A stretch of 44,357 bases of DNA from Verrucomicrobiia bacterium. Its GTDB lineage: Bacteria > Verrucomicrobiota > Verrucomicrobiia > Limisphaerales > DASXHY01. Below, piece by piece: positions 19,062 to 26,536 of this stretch; position 1 is the first letter of the stretch, and each line of letters starts with the position of its first letter. The notes below the pieces were generated by a model. That model was given only the letters and a program-made list of their open reading frames with translations, searched no databases and was not told the DNA's origin. The DNA lies in NCBI GenBank assembly GCA_035629175.1, contig DASPIL010000072.1:1-44357 (forward strand), read 5' to 3'. Both the position numbers and the translations under genes were made by a program.

Positions 19062-19846
19062 ATGTTTCCGCCGCCACTTCAGTTCCAGTTCTTGAGATGC
19101 GCGGAGTCGCAGTGGGGGCGTTGCGCGATCCCGACGCGGTCATGATCAGCGATGTGAACTGGTCGGTGAACCGCGGGGAGTTCTGGGTGGTCGGCGGCCT
19201 GCAGGGTTCGGGAAAAACGGATCTCGCGCTCCTGGCTGCGGGTTTGATGCCGCCGCTTTCGGGAACGTATCGATTCAACAACGAGCCGATGCCCATGTTC
19301 GATGAAAACCGCCTCGCCGAACGGCTGAAACTCGGCTTGGTCTTCGATGGTGGACAGCTGCTGAACCACCTTACCGTTTCAGAAAATATCGCGCTGCCGC
19401 TGCGTTATCATCGCGATCTTTCGCCAGCGGAATCGCGCGACGAAGTGCGGCGGCTGTTGGACCTGATGGATCTTTCGGCATTTGCCGACAACACTCCCGG
19501 TGCAATTGGCCGAACCTGGCAACAGCGCGTGGGTCTCGCGCGGACACTCATTCTCCGGCCCGAGGTGGTGATCATGGACAACCCTTTGGGCGGCCTTGAT
19601 CTGCGGCATCGGAGCTGGTGGTTGAACTTCCTCGGTGAACTTGCAGCGGGACCTGCATGGTACGGTTCCACGCCTATGACGCTGCTGGTAACGACCGATG
19701 ACCTGCGGATCTGGCGCAACAGGGGGCATCAGTTTGCAATTATCAAGGACAAGCGGCTTGAGGTGCTCGGAGCGTGGAGTGAGGTGGAGCGTTCCATGGA
19801 CCAGCAGGTGCGTGAATTCATGACATCGGCGCAGCATTCGGTTTGA
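19058..19846 (+). CDS. mlaF: MlaF-like ABC ATPase subunit with degenerate catalytic motifs
   Basis: This 262-residue ABC nucleotide-binding subunit starts inside the permease stop (ATGA at 19058). Walker A is intact (GLQGSGKT, about residues 48-55). The other catalytic motifs are altered. The Q-loop reads VFDGGQLL, where MlaF has FQ. The LSGGQ signature is replaced by IGRTWQQR. The Walker B Asp is followed by Asn instead of the catalytic Glu (VVIMDNPLGGLD), and the H-loop reads VTTDDL instead of VTHD. The D-loop (GGLD) remains. The reading frame is unbroken and colinear with MlaF to the end, so this is a whole protein, not a pseudogene by frame. It may bind ATP yet hydrolyse it slowly or not at all. 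Gene order supports an Mla role. Confidence 0.9.
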   Translation: MNVSAATSVPVLEMRGVAVGALRDPDAVMISDVNWSVNRGEFWVVGGLQGSGKTDLALLAAGLMPPLSGTYRFNNEPMPMFDENRLAERLKLGLVFDGGQLLNHLTVSENIALPLRYHRDLSPAESRDEVRRLLDLMDLSAFADNTPGAIGRTWQQRVGLARTLILRPEVVIMDNPLGGLDLRHRSWWLNFLGELAAGPAWYGSTPMTLLVTTDDLRIWRNRGHQFAIIKDKRLEVLGAWSEVERSMDQQVREFMTSAQHSV

Positions 19847-19864
19847 AGCACACTTAACCAAACT

Positions 19865-21082
19865 ATGGCCCTACAGGATCTGACACCGCAGCTTCGGACC
19901 CGACTCAGCCGGATGGAACGCGCGGTTGGGTGGTTTGTGATCATAGCCACCGCGCTCCTCGTCTTCGGCTTCGGCTATTACATCTATAACATTGCCGCGC
20001 GCAAAGGCTGGTTCACGCCCAAGTTCCAGTATCAAACCGGTCTGAACAACGCCGCCGGTTTGAAGGAGGGCAACAGCGTGATGCTCATGGGAAAATCCGT
20101 TGGCGAAATCACCCGCATCGTGCCGAATGCGCCCGATGATTACTATGGCATGACGGTCTACTTCCAGGTGTTGAAGCCTGACTACGGTTACATCTGGGAC
20201 GATTCGCGCGTGAAGGTGTCGTCGGATTTTCTGGGAAATCGTTTCCTGGAAATCACCAAGGGCGCATCGGGTGTGCCCACGATCGATGAGAACACCAACC
20301 GAGTGGCGGTGGCGATGCTGCGATCTGACTTGATCCGCAGTGCGCGCGCGGAGAAGGCGGTTCAATTGCGAAGCGCGAACCCGGATATGGCACGCACGAA
20401 TGCTGCGGGATTCGAATGGCTGGTTGGATACGAATTAAAACAGGTTGTCGCGGCAAATCGCGCACGCTTTTACACCAACCTGGAATCTGTGTACTGGCTT
20501 GACCCTGACGAATCGCCTGCGTTGAACGAGCGGCTGGAGGCCGTTGCGAACCAGGTGGAGGAGGCATTGCCCAACATTTTGAATCTGACGAACCAGCTCG
20601 CCGCGGTGCTCTCCAATTCCGCGGTTTTGATGTCGCATCTGAGCGACGTTGCCGTGGCGGCGCGACCGGCGGTGAGCAACCTCGCGCTGATCACGGCGAA
20701 TCTCGACAAGCCTGGCTCGCTTGGCGAATGGCTTCTGCCGACGAATATCAACCAGCAACTGGACAGCGTGCTTGGCGAGGCGGGTTCGACTTTAAACAGC
20801 GCGAACACGAATGTGGCGATGCTGGCGCACAGCCTGAACGAGACGCTGATCAGCTTGGCTGGCATCACGAGCAATCTCAACACGCAGGTCCAGCAAAACA
20901 CGAACATCGTGAGCCAGATTTCCAAGGCCATCGTGGATGCCGACAATCTTGTGCAGGGATTGAAGCGGCATTGGCTGTTGCGATCGGCGTTCAAGGAAGA
21001 GAACGCGGAGGGCAGGGAAGAAGAGGAGCGGGAGAAAGGTTCGCGGCGGCCGATTCTCTCCCCGCGGGATGCCGCGCGCTGA
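19865..21082 (+). CDS. mlaD: MCE/MlaD-family lipid transport protein
   Basis: This 405-residue protein has one membrane helix at residues about 21-43 (AVGWFVIIATALLVFGFGYY) and then an MCE domain to about 135. MCE landmarks are FQTGLNNA-like FQYQTGLNNAAGLKEGNSV, VGEITRIV and DFLGNRFLEITKG. Residues about 200-370 are helical with many Asn and Leu residues, as in MCE proteins that form a periplasmic tunnel. The tail is highly charged (EEEEREKGSRRP) and may be disordered. The protein would bind lipid in the periplasm, anchored to the MlaE-like permease. The gene lies 18 bases after the ATPase gene and closes the operon, with a terminator-like hairpin 14 bases beyond its stop. The cargo is unknown. 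Confidence 0.93.
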   Translation: MALQDLTPQLRTRLSRMERAVGWFVIIATALLVFGFGYYIYNIAARKGWFTPKFQYQTGLNNAAGLKEGNSVMLMGKSVGEITRIVPNAPDDYYGMTVYFQVLKPDYGYIWDDSRVKVSSDFLGNRFLEITKGASGVPTIDENTNRVAVAMLRSDLIRSARAEKAVQLRSANPDMARTNAAGFEWLVGYELKQVVAANRARFYTNLESVYWLDPDESPALNERLEAVANQVEEALPNILNLTNQLAAVLSNSAVLMSHLSDVAVAARPAVSNLALITANLDKPGSLGEWLLPTNINQQLDSVLGEAGSTLNSANTNVAMLAHSLNETLISLAGITSNLNTQVQQNTNIVSQISKAIVDADNLVQGLKRHWLLRSAFKEENAEGREEEEREKGSRRPILSPRDAAR

Positions 21083-21090
21083 CGTTCAAC

Positions 21091-21222
21091 AGGGCGCCGG
21101 CTTGCAGCCGGCTTAGGGTTTTTTTTGCGGGAGGCGCCGGACTTGTACAGCAGTGGTCCCGGATTTCTCAAGTTTGGGGCGGTCATTGTCGATCGTCGTA
21201 AGCCGACTGCAAGTCGGCGCTC
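21091..21222. repeat. Pair of related palindromic units in inverted orientation
   Basis: The unit at 21091-21115 and the unit at 21198-21222 are near-reverse-complements. Read on the same strand, the first becomes TAAGCCGGCTGCAAGCCGGC and the second reads TAAGCCGACTGCAAGTCGGC. Both are themselves 7-bp-stem palindromes with a 3-base loop, and the two differences are compensatory within each stem. The arrangement resembles REP/BIME-type elements. Further downstream, AGCGG...CCGCT near 21245-21258 is another small palindrome. Confidence 0.7.
21096..21126 (+). terminator. Probable intrinsic terminator after the Mla operon
   Basis: A 7-bp perfect stem (GCCGGCT at 21096-21102, AGCCGGC at 21106-21112) with a 3-base TGC loop is followed, after six bases, by a run of eight T at 21119-21126. 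It starts 14 bases after the MCE stop codon. The stem also belongs to the inverted repeat element described for 21091-21222. Confidence 0.6.
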
Positions 21223-21342
21223 CGGCTCGGGTGCGTTTTTGTATAGCGGTACGCCGCTGCGCGCAGTGCGGTTTACGATTTGAACTTTCGGGAGCGGCTC
21301 CTTACTCTCGCCGCCTTGCCGCCAAATTGCGGCATTATAATT

Positions 21343-22929
21343 ATGGCTAAGCTATTCCTTGGGATCGATTCCAGCACGCAGAGCCTCAGCGCCGTGATCA
21401 TTGATTACGACACGCGCAAAGTGGTTTACGAAAAGTCACTCAACTTCGACAGCGCATTGCCGGACTACGGAACGCAGAACGGAGTGTTGCCGCATCGTGA
21501 TCCGCTCGTGAAGCACAGTTCACCGCTCCTGTGGGCGGAGGCCCTGGACATGCTGTTTGCGCAGATGCAAAAGGATGGCGTTGCGCTCGGCGAAGTTCTC
21601 GCCATCAGCGGCAGCGGCCAGCAGCACGGCTCGGTGTATCTGAACGCTGGCGCCGCTGAAGCGTTCGCCAAGTTGGGCAAAGCCAGGAGCCTCGTCGGAG
21701 GATTGCGCGGGGTCTTTTCGCGACGCACCTCGCCAATCTGGATGGATTCCTCAACGGCTGAAGAATGCGCTGAGGTTCGCGCGAAGCTTGGGGGCATCAA
21801 GGCAACGGCACAGAAAACAGGGTCGGACACCTTTGAACGATTCACGGGCCCGCAGATTCGAAAGTTCTACAAACAGGATCGCGAAGCCTACCACCACACC
21901 GCGCACATCGCGCTCGTCAGCTCCTTCATGGCTTCGATCCTCGCCGGAAAAATCGCGCCCATCGACCACGGGGACGGCGCGGGCATGAACCTCATGGACA
22001 TCCGCGCGAAGACCTGGCACGCGGATGCATTGAAGGCGACAGCCCCGGGACTGCGCAGGAAGCTGCCGCCGCTCGCGCCGTCGTCGCAGTTGATCGGGCG
22101 CGTCTGTCCTTACTTCACGCGGAAGTATGGATTGAATCCGGAAGCGCAGGTGCAGGTTTGGTCCGGGGACAATCCCTGCAGCGTGATTGGTTTGGGCCTT
22201 GTGAGCGAGGGCAGGGTGGCCATCAGCCTGGGAACCAGCGACACGTATTTTGGATCCATGAAACGCTGCCGGACGGACGAGCACGGGGAAGGGCATGTAT
22301 TCGGGTCGCCAAACGGGGATTACATGACGCTGATCTGTTTCAAGAACGGGTCCCTTGCACGCGAAAAGGTGAGGGAGCTGTACGGCATCAAAACCTGGGA
22401 GGCGTTTGGCAAGGCGCTGGCCGCCACTCCGGTCGGCAACAACGGGGCGATCCTGCTGCCGTGGTTTGAGGCCGAGATCGTGCCGCGGGTAAACACGCCG
22501 CTGCTGCATCGTTTTGATCTCAACGAGAAGGACGCGGCGGCACATTGCCGGGCAATAGCGGAGGCGCAGATGATGTCGATGCGATTGCATTCTCGCTGGA
22601 TGAAGGTGAAGCCGGAATGCATTTACGCGACGGGCGGCGCGTCCACGAACATTCCTTTGCTGCAGGTGATGGCCGATGTGATGAATTGCCCGGTCGTACG
22701 AATTGAAGTTTCAAAAAGCGCGGCATTGGGCGCTGGGATTCGCGCGGCGCACGGCTGGCTGCTCGCGAATGGCAAGAAGCCGAAATGGGAGGAAGTTGTC
22801 CGCGGTTTTGCCGATCCCATCCCCAAATCCGAAATTCGGCCACAACCGAAAGCCGTGGCGATTTACGACAAGCTGATTGAAAAGTACGCGGCGTGTGAAG
22901 CGGCCGCGCTGAAGACCGCGAGGTGTTGA
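21343..22929 (+). CDS. xylB: Xylulokinase (FGGY family)
   Basis: This 528-residue FGGY carbohydrate kinase phosphorylates D-xylulose to xylulose 5-phosphate for entry to the pentose phosphate pathway (inferred substrate). The ATG at 21343 gives the typical N-terminal motif LFLGIDSSTQSLSAVIID; an upstream in-frame start at 21280 would add 21 residues. Other landmarks are ISGSGQQHGSV at 89-99, WMDSSTAEE near 133, the likely catalytic Asp211 in DHGDGAGMNL, SGDNPCSVIGLGL, the phosphate-binding ISLGTSDTYFGSM, and the FGGY signature region ATGGASTNIPLLQVMADV followed by ALGAGIRAAHG. The protein is somewhat longer than E. coli XylB (484). It stands alone after the Mla operon. A related FGGY kinase specificity cannot be excluded. 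Confidence 0.9.
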   Translation: MAKLFLGIDSSTQSLSAVIIDYDTRKVVYEKSLNFDSALPDYGTQNGVLPHRDPLVKHSSPLLWAEALDMLFAQMQKDGVALGEVLAISGSGQQHGSVYLNAGAAEAFAKLGKARSLVGGLRGVFSRRTSPIWMDSSTAEECAEVRAKLGGIKATAQKTGSDTFERFTGPQIRKFYKQDREAYHHTAHIALVSSFMASILAGKIAPIDHGDGAGMNLMDIRAKTWHADALKATAPGLRRKLPPLAPSSQLIGRVCPYFTRKYGLNPEAQVQVWSGDNPCSVIGLGLVSEGRVAISLGTSDTYFGSMKRCRTDEHGEGHVFGSPNGDYMTLICFKNGSLAREKVRELYGIKTWEAFGKALAATPVGNNGAILLPWFEAEIVPRVNTPLLHRFDLNEKDAAAHCRAIAEAQMMSMRLHSRWMKVKPECIYATGGASTNIPLLQVMADVMNCPVVRIEVSKSAALGAGIRAAHGWLLANGKKPKWEEVVRGFADPIPKSEIRPQPKAVAIYDKLIEKYAACEAAALKTARC

Positions 22930-23064
22930 GGCGCGGGCGTGGGGCGGAACGGGTTTGCGGCCATCGATGTCCTCCTTCGCCGGCGAACGGAGGAAGATGG
23001 AGTCTGAGACGAACGCCCTCGTAATTACCTGTGCAGACTTCATCCAACTCCCTCTCTTCCACTC

Positions 23065-23143
23065 GGAGCAGAGGAGAGGGCTGGGGAGAGGAGGAGTGTT
23101 TGAATTTGGAAACCCTCTCCCCCGGCCCCTCTCCCGCTCCTGC
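23065..23143. repeat. Imperfect inverted repeat of GAGAGG-type element
   Basis: In the gap 22930-23275 the left arm at 23065-23094 (containing GAGGAGAGGGCTGGGGAGAG) is an imperfect reverse complement of the right arm at 23113-23143 (containing CTCTCCCCCGGCCCCTCTCC). Only about 18 bases separate them, so a long hairpin is possible in RNA or single-stranded DNA. The phrase is typical of interspersed intergenic repeats seen in many bacteria (from memory). The gap has no other feature. Confidence 0.7.
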
Positions 23144-23275
23144 GTCGCAGACGAGGGGCTTTTCGAACTCTGTTTCGTGGAATGGAGTTGTTCCGGATCG
23201 CGATAGTTTTCAGTGCACACCTTGTGCAAACAGGTTTCTATCGGTGTCAAACCGGTATATGTTGCGCATGCCAAT

Positions 23276-25615
23276 ATGAGCCAAACGAACGAACCGCCAG
23301 TGCCGCCGGAAAACGGGAACTGCCTGGCACGTTCTGTCGCGCAGGCCATGGGTGAAGAGCCAACCCTCGAGGCGGTCACGATCGACCGCGCCCGCCAGAA
23401 GATCTCGGTCGCCACGCTTGGCAGGACCGACGAACCCCGCGTCACGGGCACCGTCTCGGACACCATTCAACGGGCATATGAATCAAGCCGGGAACATCAT
23501 TGCATGTTGATCGAAGGCGAGGGGAAGTGTGCCACGTGCGGCGCGCCGCTTTCGGAGGAACAACAGCGCCGTATTTCCATTGAGCATCATGGAGATCAAA
23601 CGACGATATCGCGCGTCACCTGTCCCACGGCTCCGAAGTTCTGGCGATGGCGCGATATCCCGTGGCCGAAGGTCGTTCAACGTGATGTTGAATTTGTTGA
23701 GGATGAGGAACACGCCGAACACCACATCAACGAATGGAAGGCGCAACTTGCGCTGGCAGCCGCGTGCGGCGTGCTCGGGCTGCTGGCGGCCTATGTCGTG
23801 CCTGCCGCCTGGCGGGTTCCGGTTTTCCTGCTGAGCTACCTGGCGGGCGCGTGGTTTCCAGCGGAGGAAGTCTGGGAGCGGTTGCGTCAGCGCGCCATCG
23901 ACGTCCATTTCCTCATGCTTGCTGTCGCCGCGGGCAGCGCCAGCATTGGAGCGTGGGGCGAAGGCGCAACGCTGCTGTTTTTGTTTTCGCTCTCAGGCGC
24001 GCTGGAGCATTTCGCCCTGGGCCGCACGCAGAAGGAGATCCGTTCGCTGTTCCGTGACGCTCCGAAAACGGCCCTCGTGATTGAGCGAAATGGAACCGAG
24101 TCGGAGGTGCCAGTCGAGTCGCTGCAAGTCGGGATGCGCCTTCTCGTCAAACCAGGCTCCCAGTTCCCCGTCGACGCTGAAATTACGCGCGGCAACACCG
24201 CGGCCGATGAATCGAATCTCACGGGCGAAGCAATTCCGGTCGACAAAGCGGTGGGCGACGCCGTGCTGGCGGGCACGATGAACCTTTGGGGTGCGGTGGA
24301 AGTCATCGTGCAGAAGCCCGCCGCCCAGAGTGCGCTGCAGAAGATCATTCGATTGATTCGTGAAGCGCAGCACCAGAAAGCGCCCGCGCAACAATTCACG
24401 GACAAGTTCAGCACCTATTATACGTACTTCGCGCTCGGCCTTTCCGTCGTGATGTTTTTCGTTTGGTGGCTGGCATTGGGACTCGAACCGTTCACTTCCG
24501 CTGGAGAAACCCGCAGTGCCTTCTATCGCACCATGACGTTGCTGGTCGTGGCGTCGCCCTGCGCGCTCGTGCTCTCGATTCCTTCAGCGGTGCTCGCCGC
24601 GATTGCGTGGGGCGCGCGTCAGGGGATTTTGTTTCGCGGGGGCGCCGCCGTTGAGAAGCTGGCGAGCGTTGACGTGGTCGCTTTGGATAAGACGGGAACG
24701 TTGACCACGGGGGAGTTGCGCGTGGAGAAGGTAGAGAGTTTCCCGGCGGGGAATGAAGGCGAAGTCGCGCGGCTCGCATTCTCGCTGGAACGTCTTTCCA
24801 CGCATCCACTCGCCCGCGCCATCACCCGTTACGGCAAGCAGCAGCAACTCGCGCCGCTGGACCTGAAGGAGTTCGCGTCGGTTACGGGACAGGGACTGCG
24901 GGCGCGTCATGCAGAAAACCTGTGCCTGCTCGGACGGCGCGATTGGGTGTTAAGTCAAAGTGACCCTGGTAGCGCCCCGGAACAACCCGCTGCAAGCGCC
25001 CCAGGTTTTTCGGAAATCTGGGCGGCAGCGGGAACGCTGCTTGGAAGAATCATTCTGCGCGATGACGTCCGGCCTCAGGCGCGTGCGGTCATGCAGCAGT
25101 TGAAGAAAGAAGGGTTGCGGACTGTCGTGCTGACAGGTGACCGGCAGGCCACCGCCAGTCATTTGAAAACTGAACTGCAGTTGGACGACGTGCGGGCTGA
25201 ATTGACACCCGAGCAGAAGGTCGGCGCCATCCAGGGTCTCACGGAAGAAGGGCGGAAGGTGGCAATGGTGGGCGATGGCGTGAACGATGCCCCGAGCCTG
25301 GCTGCGGCGTTCATCGGCGTTGCCATGGGCGCGCGCGGATCGGATGCCGCGCTGGAGCAGGCTGACGTGGTGCTGATGCATGACCGGCTGGAAAATTTTC
25401 TCGCCGCTTTTCGCCTCAGCCAGCGCGCGCGTGCGATCATCCGCCAAAACCTCGTGGTGTCGCTCGGGACAGTCGCAGTGCTCGTGGTATTCGCCATCAT
25501 CGGAAAAATTCCGCTGACGCTCGGGGTCATCGGCCACGAAGGCAGCACCGTGATTGTAGTCATGAACAGCTTGCGGCTCCTGTTTGGCGCCAACCACCTG
25601 AAGGACGAAGCCTAA
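23276..25615 (+). CDS. P1B-type heavy-metal ATPase (SPC/HEGST class) with Cys/His-rich N-terminus
   Basis: This 779-residue membrane pump moves metal ions out of the cytoplasm using ATP. I chose the ATG at 23276; a GTG at 23213 would add 21 residues. The core motifs are intact: TGE at 316-318, phosphorylated Asp471 in DKTGTLT, the HP motif (STHPLARAI), TGDRQATA and MVGDGVNDAPS. The membrane metal motif is SPC at 427-429, and the last helix carries HEGST at 754-758. Together they fit the P1B-4 class (Co, Zn or Fe) and not the CPC Cu or Zn/Cd classes. The N-terminus (1-150) has no usual HMA domain but carries CATCG (Cys85, Cys88), Cys103-region VTCP and EDEEHAEHHINEW, which could bind metal. 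It stands alone with no metal regulator visible nearby. The metal is not determined. Confidence 0.93.
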   Translation: MSQTNEPPVPPENGNCLARSVAQAMGEEPTLEAVTIDRARQKISVATLGRTDEPRVTGTVSDTIQRAYESSREHHCMLIEGEGKCATCGAPLSEEQQRRISIEHHGDQTTISRVTCPTAPKFWRWRDIPWPKVVQRDVEFVEDEEHAEHHINEWKAQLALAAACGVLGLLAAYVVPAAWRVPVFLLSYLAGAWFPAEEVWERLRQRAIDVHFLMLAVAAGSASIGAWGEGATLLFLFSLSGALEHFALGRTQKEIRSLFRDAPKTALVIERNGTESEVPVESLQVGMRLLVKPGSQFPVDAEITRGNTAADESNLTGEAIPVDKAVGDAVLAGTMNLWGAVEVIVQKPAAQSALQKIIRLIREAQHQKAPAQQFTDKFSTYYTYFALGLSVVMFFVWWLALGLEPFTSAGETRSAFYRTMTLLVVASPCALVLSIPSAVLAAIAWGARQGILFRGGAAVEKLASVDVVALDKTGTLTTGELRVEKVESFPAGNEGEVARLAFSLERLSTHPLARAITRYGKQQQLAPLDLKEFASVTGQGLRARHAENLCLLGRRDWVLSQSDPGSAPEQPAASAPGFSEIWAAAGTLLGRIILRDDVRPQARAVMQQLKKEGLRTVVLTGDRQATASHLKTELQLDDVRAELTPEQKVGAIQGLTEEGRKVAMVGDGVNDAPSLAAAFIGVAMGARGSDAALEQADVVLMHDRLENFLAAFRLSQRARAIIRQNLVVSLGTVAVLVVFAIIGKIPLTLGVIGHEGSTVIVVMNSLRLLFGANHLKDEA

Positions 25616-25891
25616 GCGGCTGTTGTTGATGCCGAGGAAATCACCCATTCGTTTAGTGCCTTTCAGCCTTTGTTTGCGCGCATTGCAGGATTTCATTCAA
25701 ACAGTGTAAAATCCGCCAAACTGTTCCCGCCGCGATCCCAGTCGCTTGCAACTAAATGCCTCGCCGACGTGGCTCAATCGGGTGTTTTCACGTGAGAAGG
25801 TGCGAATGGCATGCACCGTGCGAAGGGATGCCGCATGTCAGGAAACTACAGGAACAGAATGGGGACGCCCTCGAACGGAGGGTCGGACGCG

Positions 25892-26452
25892 ATGAATGCG
25901 GATGGCGCCCGTAGCCTTCGAGTTTGGCTCGTGGACGACAGCGAAAACTTTCGCGTGCTATTGGCCGCGTTGCTCGAGGACGAGAGCGGGTTCAAATGTG
26001 AACGGCAGTTCCCTGATGCGGAGTCGGTATTGGAAGCCCTCGGATCAGGTCACGGACCCGACGTGATTCTGTTGGATGTGCGCATGCCAGGCATGGGCGG
26101 GGTGGCGGCAGTGGCGCCGATTCGTGAACTCGCTCCGGCGACACGTGTCCTGATGTTGACCACATTTGGCAATGAGGAAGCGCGTGCCCAGACTCTGCAC
26201 GATGGTGCCACGGACTTTTTATTGAAGAGCTACTCTGTCCAGGAGATCGCTGAACGGGTGCGATCGGCGATGACATTTCCGCTCGAGGCATCTGCCATCC
26301 ATGCGCATGCCGCCGTCAAAACTGAAGCGATTGAACACCGTGACGGTTCGCCAACGGTGCACCGCGCAATCCCGAAGCATAAATGCCGGAGCAACCGTCT
26401 CGTGCGCGGCTTCCAATGCGTTCGTGGCTGGCTTGCGGTGTTTGCAAGGTGA
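25892..26452 (+). CDS. Response-regulator receiver protein, no recognised output domain
   Basis: This 186-residue protein has a CheY-like receiver domain at residues about 9-130 with all key residues: Asp15/Asp16, phosphoacceptor Asp62 (LLDVRMPGMGG), Thr90 and Lys112 (LKSYS). The receiver is most like those of NarL/LuxR-type regulators. The remaining 60 residues (EASAIHAHAAVKTEAIEHRD and on) do not resemble a helix-turn-helix, so the DNA-binding domain is missing or lost. I chose the ATG at 25892 for its GGAGGG site at 25877-25882; in-frame ATGs at 25859 (AGGA upstream) and 25835 are alternatives. It converges on the AsmA-like gene. No histidine kinase is adjacent. It may act by protein contact, or be a truncated regulator. 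Confidence 0.8.
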   Translation: MNADGARSLRVWLVDDSENFRVLLAALLEDESGFKCERQFPDAESVLEALGSGHGPDVILLDVRMPGMGGVAAVAPIRELAPATRVLMLTTFGNEEARAQTLHDGATDFLLKSYSVQEIAERVRSAMTFPLEASAIHAHAAVKTEAIEHRDGSPTVHRAIPKHKCRSNRLVRGFQCVRGWLAVFAR

Positions 26453-26536
26453 GCGGCGGGACGGTGGAATTTGCCGGCGGATTTTCACCTTCAGGGCTGA
26501 ATCTGGTTAGAACGCGCGATCAACTTTGAGGAAACC

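Noticed and set aside
23213-23275. GTG-started extension of the P1B ATPase
   Set aside because: The 21 added residues show no similarity to the family, and the ATG at 23276 is a better start.
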